Source of the DNA: Alkalihalobacillus sp. AL-G
Lineage (GTDB): Bacteria > Bacillota > Bacilli > Bacillales > Fictibacillaceae
DNA: 64,000 nt
Direction: 5' to 3'
Assembly (NCBI RefSeq): GCF_030643805.1
Contig: NZ_CP094656.1
Coordinates: 1,488,001-1,552,000, forward strand
Shown here: positions 15,324-24,802 of the stretch, one piece after another
Position numbering within the stretch: position 1 is the stretch's first letter
Layout of the letters: each line of letters opens with the position of its first letter
The notes under the pieces: model-generated
Told to the model about the DNA's origin: nothing
Seen by the model: only the letters and a program-made list of their open reading frames with translations
Databases searched by the model: none
Position numbers and translations under genes: made by a program

Positions 15324-15494
15324 CTGGGTCAAACTCAAGGAAAGGTTACTAAAGAGAAATCTACGTCGTCGATAAGAAGCAATAATGAGAAAAAAAATTA
15401 GACCTACGAGAAAGATCGATACAAAGAGTTCGGTCTTTTTTTTATTTTCAACGATTCAAGCAGTATATCGTCTTAATAATAGGGAGGGAATTAA

Positions 15495-16508
15495 TTGAAA
15501 TTTCAAAAAGCCACCTTGAAGTGTGGCTTGAGTTTACGAAGGGGGTTGGGGTTCAATTTGCGTACGTTTCGTGTATTATCCATCGAATTTGTTTTGACCA
15601 TCGTTGGTATCGTCTTGCTTGGAAAACTTCCATATTTGTTTTTTAACATGAAAGAGTTCACAGATATCAAGCAAATGTTGGATACAGGAATGCTTAGGAA
15701 TACACTGTTCATCAATTATTTCTTCGAGTTCAATTGGGAGCGCTATTGGAGTGCAATCATCGATACTTGGGATCAGTTGCTTCATTTGTCTTCCTTGACT
15801 TATTATACAATCGGTTATTATGAACCTGTATTTCCGGAAATGTGGGAGAACTACGTTTATTCCATAAAGGTTTTAGGTAGTGCTTTTCTACTTGGAACTC
15901 TCATTGCTGTAATCGTCACATATTTGTTGATGCTTTGTTCGAACAGCATGATACGAAAAGTGGGTCAATCGATTATTTCAGCGTTCCAACTCATACCGGA
16001 CATTTTCTTGATTTTGCTGATGCAATTCATCATCATCTACATTTATAAAACAACGGATGTACTAGTATTCAACATTCTAGCATCCTATGGGGACCCCGCT
16101 TACGGTTTGCCGATACTATGTTTGACCGTCTTGCCTACAGTATTTCTTATTAAAACATTGATACTCATTTATGAAGAGGAACTTGAAAAAAGATACGTTG
16201 AAACGGCTAAAGCCAAAGGTGTGAAAAGGAGTGGAATCCTTATCGTACATATTTTCAGAAACGCACTGATCAGTATGTTCAATCATTCGAAAATGCTGTT
16301 ATGGTTTACGTTGTCCAATCTGTTGATGCTCGAAGTTTTGTTCAACATTGACGGATTCACATCTTTTCTTTGGAAGGCAGGTACATTAAATCCGCATATC
16401 TTTACAGTTGGCCTGTTGATGATTTTCATCCCTTTCTTTTTCATTTTCGTAATCAGTGGACTGTTGATCGCCAACATGACCAACAAACAGGAGGCGGTGT
16501 TTGAATGA
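15495..16508 (+). CDS. ABC transporter permease, peptide type (DppB/OppB-like)
   Basis: 337 residues, about six transmembrane helices. The binding-protein-dependent permease loop (EAA motif) is seen as YVETAKAKGVKRSGILIVHIFRNAL at about residues 235-260. The long periplasmic-side region after the first helix (about 45-120) is typical of DppB/OppB. A TTG start at 15495 is supported by AGGGAGGG at 15481. It overlaps the next permease by four bases. No ATPase or binding protein gene is adjacent, which is unusual. Sequence is more divergent than the permeases of the complete operon at 31 kb. Confidence 0.8.
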   Translation: MKFQKATLKCGLSLRRGLGFNLRTFRVLSIEFVLTIVGIVLLGKLPYLFFNMKEFTDIKQMLDTGMLRNTLFINYFFEFNWERYWSAIIDTWDQLLHLSSLTYYTIGYYEPVFPEMWENYVYSIKVLGSAFLLGTLIAVIVTYLLMLCSNSMIRKVGQSIISAFQLIPDIFLILLMQFIIIYIYKTTDVLVFNILASYGDPAYGLPILCLTVLPTVFLIKTLILIYEEELEKRYVETAKAKGVKRSGILIVHIFRNALISMFNHSKMLLWFTLSNLLMLEVLFNIDGFTSFLWKAGTLNPHIFTVGLLMIFIPFFFIFVISGLLIANMTNKQEAVFE

Positions 16509-17566
16509 TATATCGTCTGTTGAAAAGTCCACTGTTCCTGTCTGGATTTTTATTTCTTCTCATCGGAGTAGGCTATAGTATTTATTTTGAATTTGTAATA
16601 AAGGATTCGTTACCTGCCTTCAAAGAATTGATGGATGCAAATGGGGATGGGAATTTAGATAATGCACCATTCGAACCGTCGGGGAAATTTCCGCTCGGTA
16701 CGGATGCTTCCGGGTATCCAGTGCAATATAAAATCATTGAAGGAGCAAAGTATACGATCGGTTTCGCTTTATTGATCACCATACTACGTATGTTGGTTTC
16801 TGTTGTTTTTGCTTTAACGATGAGACGCTTTCTATTGAAGGTGCAAAGGGTCATCAAAGGATTGACGAATTCCTTCCATTTTGCACCGACGTCTCTCATC
16901 GCATTTTTCCTATTGGCACCGATGTTGATCGTGTTCAGTTGGAATTTCAGTGAAACCGTCCAGCTCATTTATATGACGGTTGTATTGACCTTGCTGGCTG
17001 TACCAACTTTGGCGTTATTGATATCAAGTGAGACGAATCAAATCATGAGCCAAGAGTTCATCGAAAACACGAAAGTTCTTGGCGGCGGCTATTTTCACAT
17101 ATTGAACAAGCATGTCCGTCCTTACCTAGGGCCAAGGCTTTTTATCATTTTCAATCAGCAGATGATACAAGTGTTGCTGATATTTGCACATTTAGGTGTT
17201 CTTGGCCTATACATAGGTGGAACAGAGGTTGAAGGGGTAAGGGTAGAACCGAATACCGCCAATGAAGCAGCTCAAGCACAAACTCTAGAAGGCTATTCGG
17301 TTTCCACCTCATTGTCGAACGAATGGGGTGGGCTGATTGCGAGTGCAAGGAAGGATGTCATTCTCTATCCTTGGGAGCTGTATTACCCGGCAGCTGCCTT
17401 TGCGATTACGGTCCTGGCGTTCACCATCATGCTGGAAGGAGTCAAACGAGCAACTGATCAGAAATTGAAGGTCAGATCAAATCGAAAGAACGTAATGCCA
17501 ATACATCAAGCACCGATAGTCGAGTCAGATTTTAAGCGACCCGAAAAAGTTCCAAAAGCTGAATGA
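16505..17566 (+). CDS. ABC transporter permease, peptide type (DppC/OppC-like)
   Basis: 353 residues. An N-terminal helix (about 10-30) is followed by an extracytoplasmic loop with the DppC hallmark FPLGTDASGYP (canonical PLGTDxxGRD) and then five helices; the EAA loop is ENTKVLGGGYFHILNKHVRP. The loop just before PLGTD contains DANGDGNLD, which resembles an EF-hand calcium site, unusual in a permease. ATGA overlap with the previous gene shows one operon. The C-terminus is a long basic cytoplasmic tail. Partners must be encoded elsewhere. Confidence 0.8.
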   Translation: MIYRLLKSPLFLSGFLFLLIGVGYSIYFEFVIKDSLPAFKELMDANGDGNLDNAPFEPSGKFPLGTDASGYPVQYKIIEGAKYTIGFALLITILRMLVSVVFALTMRRFLLKVQRVIKGLTNSFHFAPTSLIAFFLLAPMLIVFSWNFSETVQLIYMTVVLTLLAVPTLALLISSETNQIMSQEFIENTKVLGGGYFHILNKHVRPYLGPRLFIIFNQQMIQVLLIFAHLGVLGLYIGGTEVEGVRVEPNTANEAAQAQTLEGYSVSTSLSNEWGGLIASARKDVILYPWELYYPAAAFAITVLAFTIMLEGVKRATDQKLKVRSNRKNVMPIHQAPIVESDFKRPEKVPKAE

Positions 17567-17644
17567 AGACGATAACAAAGAAGGAGTTGAACCTCTGATG
17601 TAGAATTATCTAGAATTGTTCAATTTGATTGGAGGATACTGTAC

Positions 17645-18208
17645 ATGAAAGCACAAACTGTACAAGAAGAAATCCAGGAACTTGAGAAAGAATTGTTAGC
17701 GAAGAAAAAGAGGTTGGCAGAACTTCGTAAAGAATTATCTGAGGACAAGGTAGAGAATTATCGATTCAGAACATCTGAAAATGAGGAGGTTACTCTTTTA
17801 GAACTATTCGGGGATAGTGATGAAATCATTGTTGTTCATAACATGGGGAAAGGCTGCAACTATTGTACGTTGTGGGCAGACGGATTCAACGGGGTTTACC
17901 GTCACATGATCGAAAGGGCTCCATTTGTTGTCAGTACACCTGATGATCCGGATATACAAAAGACAATTGCCGCAGAACGTGATTGGAAGTTTCCATTAGT
18001 TTCAACGAAGGGTACTACTTTTAAAGAAGACATGGGCTTTGCAAATGGAACTTCTACAAGGCCAGGTGTGTCAAGCTTCCGAAAAGATGAAAATGGAGAT
18101 GTATATCACCATGCGAGTGCACCGTTAGGACCAGGGGATGACTTTTGTGCTGTATGGCACTTATTTGACCTTTTACCGAACGGTTCGGGGGACTTCCAAC
18201 CGAAGTGA
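17645..18208 (+). CDS. DUF899 thioredoxin-like protein
   Basis: 187 residues. A coiled-coil N-terminus (about 5-36) precedes a thioredoxin-fold domain with MGKGCNYCTLWADGFNG (CxxC at C71/C74), APFVVSTPDDP and KFPLVSTKG blocks characteristic of DUF899/AhpC-TSA-like proteins. The C-terminal APLGPGDDFCAVWHLFDLLP segment is also family-typical. Probably a cytosolic thiol-disulfide protein; substrate unknown. Ribosome site TTGGAGG. A strong terminator follows. Confidence 0.85.
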   Translation: MKAQTVQEEIQELEKELLAKKKRLAELRKELSEDKVENYRFRTSENEEVTLLELFGDSDEIIVVHNMGKGCNYCTLWADGFNGVYRHMIERAPFVVSTPDDPDIQKTIAAERDWKFPLVSTKGTTFKEDMGFANGTSTRPGVSSFRKDENGDVYHHASAPLGPGDDFCAVWHLFDLLPNGSGDFQPK

Positions 18209-18217
18209 TATTGATTG

Positions 18218-18260
18218 AAAGGTACTGTCGACCTGAATGGGGGGGAACAGTACCTTTTTT
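18218..18260 (+). terminator. Terminator after DUF899 gene
   Basis: AAAGGTACTGT (18218-18228) pairs with ACAGTACCTTT (18247-18257), then TTT. It lies between convergent genes, and the A-run on its left may also serve the minus strand. Confidence 0.88.
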
Positions 18261-18269
18261 GATTGTTGT

Positions 18270-19934
18270 TTATTTTACGAGGTATACCCTTGCTTCATAT
18301 GGATGAAGTAGAATTTTATCTTCTCCATGATCGTTTGAAGGATAGTTCGCAATGATCAAATTCCGCTCGGTTTTCTTATTGCGGCCTTCAAATGAGAACT
18401 CTGCTTTCTGGTCACTTAGGTTCGTAACGATGATCGCCTTCTCGTTTTGATAAGTACGGGTATATGCATATATTTGTGGATCATCCTCAAGCAAGAGGTC
18501 GTATTTACCATAAACGAACACATCATATGTTTTTCTTATGCGGATCAACTCTTTATAAAAAGATAGGATGGATTCTGGATCGCCAGATTGTTTTTCTACA
18601 TTGATTTCGGTGTGGTTCGGATTGACGTGCATCCACGGTTTTCCTGAAGTGAATCCTGCATCAACTGAACTGTCCCATTGCATTGGTGTACGTGAATTAT
18701 CACGGCCACGAGTCCAGATTACTTCCATCAATTCCTCGTGAGACTTCCCTGATTCCATTCCATCATGGTAAAAGTTAAGCATACCGACATCATTGTAGTC
18801 TTCGATTGATGGGAATTGAACATTCGTCATGCCGATTTCCTGCCCTTGATAAATATAAGGAGTACCATGCATGAGAAAATAGCAGACTGCAAGAGCCTTC
18901 GCAGACTGGCTATGATACGTATGATCGTTTCCGAAGGCTGAAACTGAACGTGTCTGGTCGTGGTTTTCCAAATATAAGGCATTCCAACCTCGTCCTTCTA
19001 ATCCTTTTTGCCACCTTGATAAAATCTTTTTAAACTGAACAAGGTCGAATCCGGTGTCCTTGTCTTTTTGCCAGAGATTGATGTGTTCAAACTGAAAGAT
19101 CATATCGAAGTATCCATTTTTTTCACTCACCCATTTTTCTGCATCCTTAATATGGACCCCATTTGCTTCACCAACCGTCATAATGTCGTGATGATCGAAT
19201 GTTTTTTCTTTAAGTTCGGTTAGAAAGTCATCAATACCCTCGCGGTTCATATGACCTTCGAAAGAGGGGACGTATGTTTTCTTATCAGGGTTTGGAAGAT
19301 CGGGAAGTCCAGCGATCTTTTTAATATGACTGATCGCATCAACTCGAAACCCGTCAATACCTTTATCAAGCCACCAGTTGATCATAGAGTAAATGTCGTT
19401 ACGTACATCGGGATTTTCCCAGTTCAAGTCTGGTTGTTTCGTTGCAAAGAGATGCATATAATATTCATCCGTCTTCTCGTCATATTCCCAGGCGGACCCA
19501 CCGAAAATCGATTCCCAGTTATTTGGCTCCTTTCCATTTTTCCCAGGTCGCCAAATGTAGTAGTCGCGAAACGGGTTGTCTTTGGATTTTTGTGACTCGA
19601 TAAACCATCGGTGCTCATCAGATGTATGGTTGATCACAAGATCCATAATCAATTTCATGTCTCGTTTGTGGACTTCATTAAGAAGTTGATCAAAGTCTTC
19701 CATTGATCCGAATTCTTCCATAATCCCCTTATAATCACTAATATCATAGCCGTTATCAGCATTCGGAGATTGATAGATCGGGCAGATCCAGATGACATCA
19801 ATTCCGAGATTCTTCAAGTAATCCAGCTTTGAAATGACGCCCTGAATGTCGCCAATTCCATCACCATTGCTATCCATAAAGCTTCGAGGATAGATTTGAT
19901 ATACAACACTTTCTTTCCACCATCGTTTTTCCAT
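18270..19934 (-). CDS. GH13 alpha-glucosidase
   Basis: 554 residues, a full-length GH13 oligo-glucosidase of the MalL/alpha-glucosidase group. The nucleophile is D199 (GFRVDA), the acid/base E256 (VGEAN), and the third acid D326 (ENHDQ). The N-terminal QIYPRSFMDSNGDGIGDI block is standard. The residue after the nucleophile is Ala rather than the Val usual in oligo-1,6-glucosidases; Ala/Thr there tends to go with alpha-1,4 preference. No signal peptide, so it acts on imported oligosaccharides. Start at 19934 fits GAGGGGG. A LacI/cre-type operator lies upstream. Confidence 0.93.
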   Translation of the reverse strand: MEKRWWKESVVYQIYPRSFMDSNGDGIGDIQGVISKLDYLKNLGIDVIWICPIYQSPNADNGYDISDYKGIMEEFGSMEDFDQLLNEVHKRDMKLIMDLVINHTSDEHRWFIESQKSKDNPFRDYYIWRPGKNGKEPNNWESIFGGSAWEYDEKTDEYYMHLFATKQPDLNWENPDVRNDIYSMINWWLDKGIDGFRVDAISHIKKIAGLPDLPNPDKKTYVPSFEGHMNREGIDDFLTELKEKTFDHHDIMTVGEANGVHIKDAEKWVSEKNGYFDMIFQFEHINLWQKDKDTGFDLVQFKKILSRWQKGLEGRGWNALYLENHDQTRSVSAFGNDHTYHSQSAKALAVCYFLMHGTPYIYQGQEIGMTNVQFPSIEDYNDVGMLNFYHDGMESGKSHEELMEVIWTRGRDNSRTPMQWDSSVDAGFTSGKPWMHVNPNHTEINVEKQSGDPESILSFYKELIRIRKTYDVFVYGKYDLLLEDDPQIYAYTRTYQNEKAIIVTNLSDQKAEFSFEGRNKKTERNLIIANYPSNDHGEDKILLHPYEARVYLVK

Positions 19935-19993
19935 AATTGTCCCCCTCAACACCGTCAAAATTAACCGGATAAATGATTCAATGATTTACTTAA

Positions 19994-20010
19994 GTGCAAT
20001 CGTTTGCATT
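19994..20010. promoter_or_regulatory. cre/LacI-family operator upstream of alpha-glucosidase
   Basis: TGCAATCGTTTGCA fits the catabolite-responsive element consensus (TGnAAnCGnTnnCA) with 5-base inverted arms TGCAA/TTGCA. It lies about 60 bases upstream of the glucosidase start on the minus strand, where CcpA or a MalR-type LacI protein would control transcription. The remainder of the 19935-20276 gap shows no gene. Confidence 0.65.
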
Positions 20011-20276
20011 GATGCACGCATTTCGATACTTAAATCGTTATTTCTCTATCCTTATAGTACCGTGTCACATGAATTTTATCAATCACGAACCATGTACAAG
20101 TTACGTTCATGTAAGTTCGTTACGGACCTATTAAATCGACCTTTTTGCTCACAAAAAATGGAATGTTTCAGACTTTTCACGTATTATTAACGTAGTGGAA
20201 CCTTTTTCGGAATATTTAGACCTTTATGGATGAAGACAATAAAAATACTTAAACGAACAGAAAAGGTGGGGTTTAC

Positions 20277-21734
20277 ATGTCTATATTGGATATGGACGCA
20301 CTGGAAATTGCTGAGCGAATTAAGAATCGGAAAATCACTTCAGAAAAAGCCACTCAAACCTATATCAATCATTTGAAGGTGTTCAATCCATCGGTCAATT
20401 GTCTTGTAGAAGATCGGTTCTCCGACGCAATAGAAGATGCAAAGATGGCCGATCGACTATTAAAGGATGGAAAGGCTGAAGGGCAACTATTCGGCGTACC
20501 GATCAGCATTAAGGAATGCTTTGATGTGGAAGGAATGAAGACGACGGGTGGCTTATTACATCGGAAAAATAAAACCGCTTCAAAAGATGCTGAAGTTGTA
20601 AGTAGACTGAAAGCAGAAGGGGCAATTATTTTAGGAAAAACAAATACACCTTCACTTTGTTATTATCAGGAAACCGAAAATCCGCTTTACGGACGAACGA
20701 ATAATCCATGGGACCTGAATTGTACTGCCGGCGGATCGAGTGGAGGAGAAGGTGCTTTAATGGCAGCTGGTGGAGCAGCTGTCGGTCTCGGAGCTGACAT
20801 TGGGGGTTCCATCCGTTTTCCATCCCATTTTAATGGTGTGGTCGGTTTTAAGTCTGGGAAGGACCAAGTATCGCAGGACGGGAATTATCCACATATTGAA
20901 TTTGAGGAACAGCAAAGGATGCTTGGTATCGGAGGAATGGGGAAAAGTGTTCGAGATATCCGGTTAGTGGATACGATCATCTCAAAAAAACGATCTGGAC
21001 GTATAGACTTAAGCTCATTTGAGATGCTTGTTCCCCAATATTATACATCTCCATTAGGCGTCGAAACAGGCCGTATCATCCGAAATTTAAAAGAAGAAGT
21101 TGCAAGTGACTTCGCAGTACAGCAAGATAATCATGTGCCATTATATGAGGAATCCGCGCTTATCTGGCAGCAACTTATGTCCATGGATGGCGGTCATGTA
21201 TTACGGCAACATTTACATGATGGAAAAAAACGTGTCAGCCCTTATAAAGAATTTGTGAAGGCTAAGCTTTCTAGGTCTGAAATTCATCCATACTTATCGT
21301 GGGCTATGATAGGGATGCGTCTATTCAAACCATCTACGAAACGGATGGATGCGATTCGTGATCATTTGAAAATTGGTGATGAAAAGCTTCGAGCTTACTA
21401 CGATAGACGAATATTGATCATGCCAGTCTATCATTCACCTGCCCCTGAACATGGACTTCTATACAAAGAATTATTTTCGGTTCAAAAGACATTTTTACGA
21501 TATATTCCATATATTGCATATGCGAATGTATGGGGTCTCCCTTCCCTCGTTGTTCCGATAGGAGAAAGTTCTAAAGGATTGCCGATATCCATTCAACTTA
21601 TGTCAAGAGTCGGTAATGAAGAGGCGTTATTCCAAATGGGAGAAATCCTTGAAGATAGATTTAGAGGATACCAACGCTGCAATGCACATGACAGTAGTGA
21701 AGTCTCATCAGAGTCATCCGTCCAATTAGCTTAG
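20277..21734 (+). CDS. Amidase signature family protein
   Basis: 485 residues. The Ser-cisSer-Lys triad of the amidase signature family is intact: K79 (SIKECFD), S154 (GGSSGG) and S178 (GADIGGSIRFP). The enzyme hydrolyses carboxamides to acid and ammonia or amine; closest general type is the fatty-acid-amide-hydrolase/amidase branch rather than GatA, since no gat genes are near. Cytosolic, no signal peptide. Ribosome site AAAGGTGGGG. It stands alone; the natural substrate is unknown. Confidence 0.9.
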   Translation: MSILDMDALEIAERIKNRKITSEKATQTYINHLKVFNPSVNCLVEDRFSDAIEDAKMADRLLKDGKAEGQLFGVPISIKECFDVEGMKTTGGLLHRKNKTASKDAEVVSRLKAEGAIILGKTNTPSLCYYQETENPLYGRTNNPWDLNCTAGGSSGGEGALMAAGGAAVGLGADIGGSIRFPSHFNGVVGFKSGKDQVSQDGNYPHIEFEEQQRMLGIGGMGKSVRDIRLVDTIISKKRSGRIDLSSFEMLVPQYYTSPLGVETGRIIRNLKEEVASDFAVQQDNHVPLYEESALIWQQLMSMDGGHVLRQHLHDGKKRVSPYKEFVKAKLSRSEIHPYLSWAMIGMRLFKPSTKRMDAIRDHLKIGDEKLRAYYDRRILIMPVYHSPAPEHGLLYKELFSVQKTFLRYIPYIAYANVWGLPSLVVPIGESSKGLPISIQLMSRVGNEEALFQMGEILEDRFRGYQRCNAHDSSEVSSESSVQLA

Positions 21735-21849
21735 TTTTGAAAAAAAGTGTGCTAAAAAGGATCAGGTGATAGTTGGTTTGCCTCCAACCGTCTGGCACTT
21801 TCAATTCTATGAATGTGATGAATTGATCAGTAAACAAATATGGGAATAA

Positions 21850-21895
21850 AAGGCGTCAACTCCCTACTTTAATAGATAGGGGTTGACGCCTAAAA
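21850..21895. terminator. Bidirectional terminator between amidase and LVIVD genes
   Basis: AGGCGTCAAC-t-CCCTA (from 21851) pairs with TAGGG-g-TTGACGCCT (to 21891), with AAAA flanks on both sides. A long, stable stem between convergent genes. Confidence 0.85.
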
Positions 21896-21953
21896 TTAGT
21901 AAAGAAGAAGGAAGGCACATTCCATTTGCCATGGCCACCCTTTAAAGTGAAGG

Positions 21954-23318
21954 TTATTTTCCGTTATTTTTCAAAAGGACCTTCAAACCATTACCCATGT
22001 CAGATGCAAGAATGTAGTTCCGGTCAACGAAAACTCCCCAGAAGAAAGCTTCTTCAGGTACGTATTTTCCAATTTGTACTGGATTTTCAGGGTCAGTAAT
22101 ATCGACTGCACGAACACCGCCCGTATAGTGTGAAAGATAAAGTGTATTTCCATGCACCTTTGGATCGTGTACGGTATTTGCAAACGTAATTCCATCTTCA
22201 ATGTTGTCAACTAGGTCTGTCTTGAACGTGCTTAACAGCTTCGGGTGAGTTTTGTCTTTAATATCAAAAATTCGGGTATAACCGTAGGAATCTTCGTATC
22301 CTTCACGAGTCGGATGATAAACCTCTCTTGTTTCGATTAAGATTGTTCCACCTTTTGCGATCGCGGAGGAGTGTGCAGAACCCTGGACGTTTGGAGCATA
22401 ATCCGTACGACCAAGGTATTCCACATTATATGGATCAGAAATATCTAAAATGATGGTACCGAGATCCCAAAATGATAAGAATGCGGTATTGCCATTACGG
22501 TCGGTCATCGTGCTATGGTTGAAGACCGGCCTCGTTTTCCCATCCGAGGAATCCCAGTGGTAGCCATTGAAATCTTCTGAGACTTCCGGAAGTGAACGCG
22601 GATCGAATTCATATATGGTTTTCGGTTCAGCTGGATTTGAGACATCTACTAAAGCAAAGTCCTTTTGTTCTCCGTGTGTGTAGTAATCCGCATAAGGATT
22701 GGCTGTTAAAACAAATGGCTTTCCGTTTTTAACTGTCAAATATAGTTCGTGTGTACCGGGTACACGTTTGTCCAACTCCCAGAACCCTAACTTCTCAGGA
22801 TTATACGGATCTGAAACATCATAGAGCAGGAACCCGCCTTTGGAAAGCGCATTACTACGGTCTAATTGTTGAACACTGATTACAGCAAGATCCCCCTTGA
22901 AATAAGGTGTGTTGACGGTTTTGACGATTACTTTTTCCTGCCATGTTCCAGGGATATCATCAGCAAATTTGGCAATTTCAACAGGGTTGGAAGGATCCTT
23001 CATGTCGAAGACCCGTACCCCGCCGTTACCGCCACCAGCTATATGAGTGCCTAGGTAAGCAAAGCCTTTATGTGCGTATACATCAGCTGTCGAATTTTGC
23101 ACTCCATCGTACTCTTTTAATGGAACAGCTGCGACTTCCTTCCAACTTTCAAGGTTCTTTTCACCTTCAAGCACTGGAATAGTGTTGAGCTCCTCTTCTT
23201 GTGCCCCCTTTTCAACAAACACATCGTCGAGCATATCATGTGCAAAGGTTGTTGGGGTGTACAACGAAAAAGCCATTGCCCCAGCTAGTGCTGATCTTAG
23301 GATAAACTTCCTATTCAT
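21954..23318 (-). CDS. Secreted LVIVD repeat protein
   Basis: 454 residues. The N-terminus is a Sec signal peptide (basic NRK, hydrophobic core, cleavage probably after TTFA near residue 26). The body is made of repeats with the pattern xxVxVDVSNPAxPxxIxxF (for example FALVDVSNPAEPKTIYEF, RVFDMKDPSNPVEIAKF, RAVDITDPENPVQIGKY), which is the LVIVD repeat forming a beta-propeller. It is exported, with no anchor seen. Function is unknown; such propellers can bind ligands or metals. Ribosome site GGGAGG. Confidence 0.88.
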   Translation of the reverse strand: MNRKFILRSALAGAMAFSLYTPTTFAHDMLDDVFVEKGAQEEELNTIPVLEGEKNLESWKEVAAVPLKEYDGVQNSTADVYAHKGFAYLGTHIAGGGNGGVRVFDMKDPSNPVEIAKFADDIPGTWQEKVIVKTVNTPYFKGDLAVISVQQLDRSNALSKGGFLLYDVSDPYNPEKLGFWELDKRVPGTHELYLTVKNGKPFVLTANPYADYYTHGEQKDFALVDVSNPAEPKTIYEFDPRSLPEVSEDFNGYHWDSSDGKTRPVFNHSTMTDRNGNTAFLSFWDLGTIILDISDPYNVEYLGRTDYAPNVQGSAHSSAIAKGGTILIETREVYHPTREGYEDSYGYTRIFDIKDKTHPKLLSTFKTDLVDNIEDGITFANTVHDPKVHGNTLYLSHYTGGVRAVDITDPENPVQIGKYVPEEAFFWGVFVDRNYILASDMGNGLKVLLKNNGK

Positions 23319-23575
23319 TTATCTTCCTCCCTTTGAAATGGTTTCCAACAAAATTTACCATAAGTTTTCATTTATTTCAGCAATTTTCAGATAAATGAGC
23401 AGATGAGTGGATTTAACGGATTTGAAGATAGGACAAGCTTCCTAACTAATTTTTGTTCCCCTATTTTAGACCTATCGCTTGTAATTTTCTTGAACGTTGA
23501 TTTAACTATGTGAACAATTAATGTTGAGTTACGTATGATAATAGACAACGGTTTGTTATTAGGAGTGAAATTGCT

Positions 23576-23953
23576 GTGATTGTCCGCGCAGTTATATTTA
23601 ATGGAGAAAAAGTTCTAATGGTAAAACAACATATTAAAACGGGTGATGTAGTTTGGAATTTTCCTGGAGGCGGTGTAGAGAAAAATGAATCGCCGGAAGA
23701 GGCATGTATTCGAGAGGTTAAGGAGGAAACAGGATACAACATCGAAATCGATCAAATGATCAATCGATTTAAAGGAAAAATTACATATCTTGCAACCATT
23801 ATTGACGGGAGATTAGACGTAGATCTGAACATCGAAGGTAATGAGGACATTTTAGAAGCAAAATGGATCGATCTCTCGGAAAAAGGGAAATTCAGCACTC
23901 ATGCACGTTACATTATTCGGTGCCTTTTGAATCAGGAAGATTCATCCTCCTGA
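23576..23953 (+). CDS. Nudix hydrolase
   Basis: 125 residues. A complete Nudix box spans residues 32-54 (G-x5-E-x7-REVKEETGY). The enzyme would hydrolyse a nucleoside diphosphate linked to another group; the specific substrate cannot be told. A GTG start at 23576 is supported by AGGAGTG. Its last 22 bases overlap the 3' end of the convergent gene at 23932-24189, which is unusual. Confidence 0.88.
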   Translation: MIVRAVIFNGEKVLMVKQHIKTGDVVWNFPGGGVEKNESPEEACIREVKEETGYNIEIDQMINRFKGKITYLATIIDGRLDVDLNIEGNEDILEAKWIDLSEKGKFSTHARYIIRCLLNQEDSSS

Positions 23954-24189
23954 TCAGCTGATAACCATGATAATGCTTCTTTTATGAGACTGTTAAGTTT
24001 TCGATCGATAAATTCCTCGCCAAAAGAACCCCTAGCTTTTTCTAATTCTTTAATTACCTGATCGTCAAGGTTGATGATCGGTTTATCCTCTTCAAGTTCA
24101 TTATACATTTCGATTATTGCGTCTAAGCCTTCTGATGCTTTGTCTAAAGCTCGACTTAGTTCGTTCTGTTCTCGTTTAGACGCTTTCAA
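23932..24189 (-). CDS. Small acidic hypothetical protein
   Basis: 85 residues, mostly helical and acidic, ending SADQEDESS. A TTG start at 24189 is chosen because GAGGTGA lies five to six bases ahead; the longer frame from 24249 would cross the terminator hairpin of the spore protein gene. No recognised domain. It follows the SASP gene on the same strand, and its 3' end overlaps the Nudix gene tail to tail by 22 bases. Confidence 0.55.
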   Translation of the reverse strand: MKASKREQNELSRALDKASEGLDAIIEMYNELEEDKPIINLDDQVIKELEKARGSFGEEFIDRKLNSLIKEALSWLSADQEDESS

Positions 24190-24232
24190 TGAAATCACCT
24201 CGTATAACTTGAAGTCCTGTCCCGACTCATTA

Positions 24233-24260
24233 AAAACAGCATCCAGCATATGCTGGATGC
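24233..24260 (-). terminator. Palindromic terminator of the SASP gene
   Basis: A perfect 22-base palindrome (GCATCCAGCAT and its complement) at 24239-24260, followed on the minus strand by TGTTTTT. It separates the spore protein gene from the next minus-strand gene. Confidence 0.8.
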
Positions 24261-24275
24261 TTTTCCCAGGGTTAC

Positions 24276-24476
24276 TTAGCGAGCTCCGCCGCCTAATTGC
24301 TGCTGAGCCATTTGAACTAGACGCTTTGTAATTTCTCCTCCAACTGATCCGTTCGAGCGAGATGTTTGGTCTGGTCCAAGTTGTACGCCGAATTCACCAG
24401 CAATTTCAGTCTTCATTTGATTGATTGCTGCTTCAGCGCCTGGAGCTACCAATTGATTGCTATTACGTTGTGCCAT
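24276..24476 (-). CDS. Alpha/beta-type small acid-soluble spore protein
   Basis: 66 residues starting [20 protein letters not shown]. The two SASP signatures are present: the GPR protease site region [10 protein letters not shown] and the DNA-binding block [15 protein letters not shown]. Such proteins coat forespore DNA, hold it in an A-like form and protect it from UV and heat; GPR degrades them in germination. Start at 24476 is set by AAGGAGG. Expression is expected from a sigma-G promoter; a loose match (GAGTATA ... AAATACT) lies upstream but is weak. It is the clearest marker of a spore former here. Confidence 0.96.
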   Translation of the reverse strand: MAQRNSNQLVAPGAEAAINQMKTEIAGEFGVQLGPDQTSRSNGSVGGEITKRLVQMAQQQLGGGAR

Positions 24477-24802
24477 GCTGTACGCCTCCTTCAATTGAGA
24501 GTCCAAAAGGTAAAATGTCTACCTTTTAATCAAAGTATTTTACTAAACAAGATAGCTATACTCGGTAATTTATGGAAATAAATCTTTACGATATGGAAGA
24601 GATAAAAAACAATGAAGGAATTCACAATGATTTCAGAAAAAAAAGATCGCTTTTTGGGATTATGAATGAGAACGGTACAGCCAAGAAAAAGCAGAAAAAC
24701 TCAGAATAGATTATTGTGTGCTTCTCTTTATATTAGAAAAGTATAGAACCCTGAATTGAGGTAAACCTAATGGGGATTATGAAAGAAAGGAGGATCCATC
24801 AT

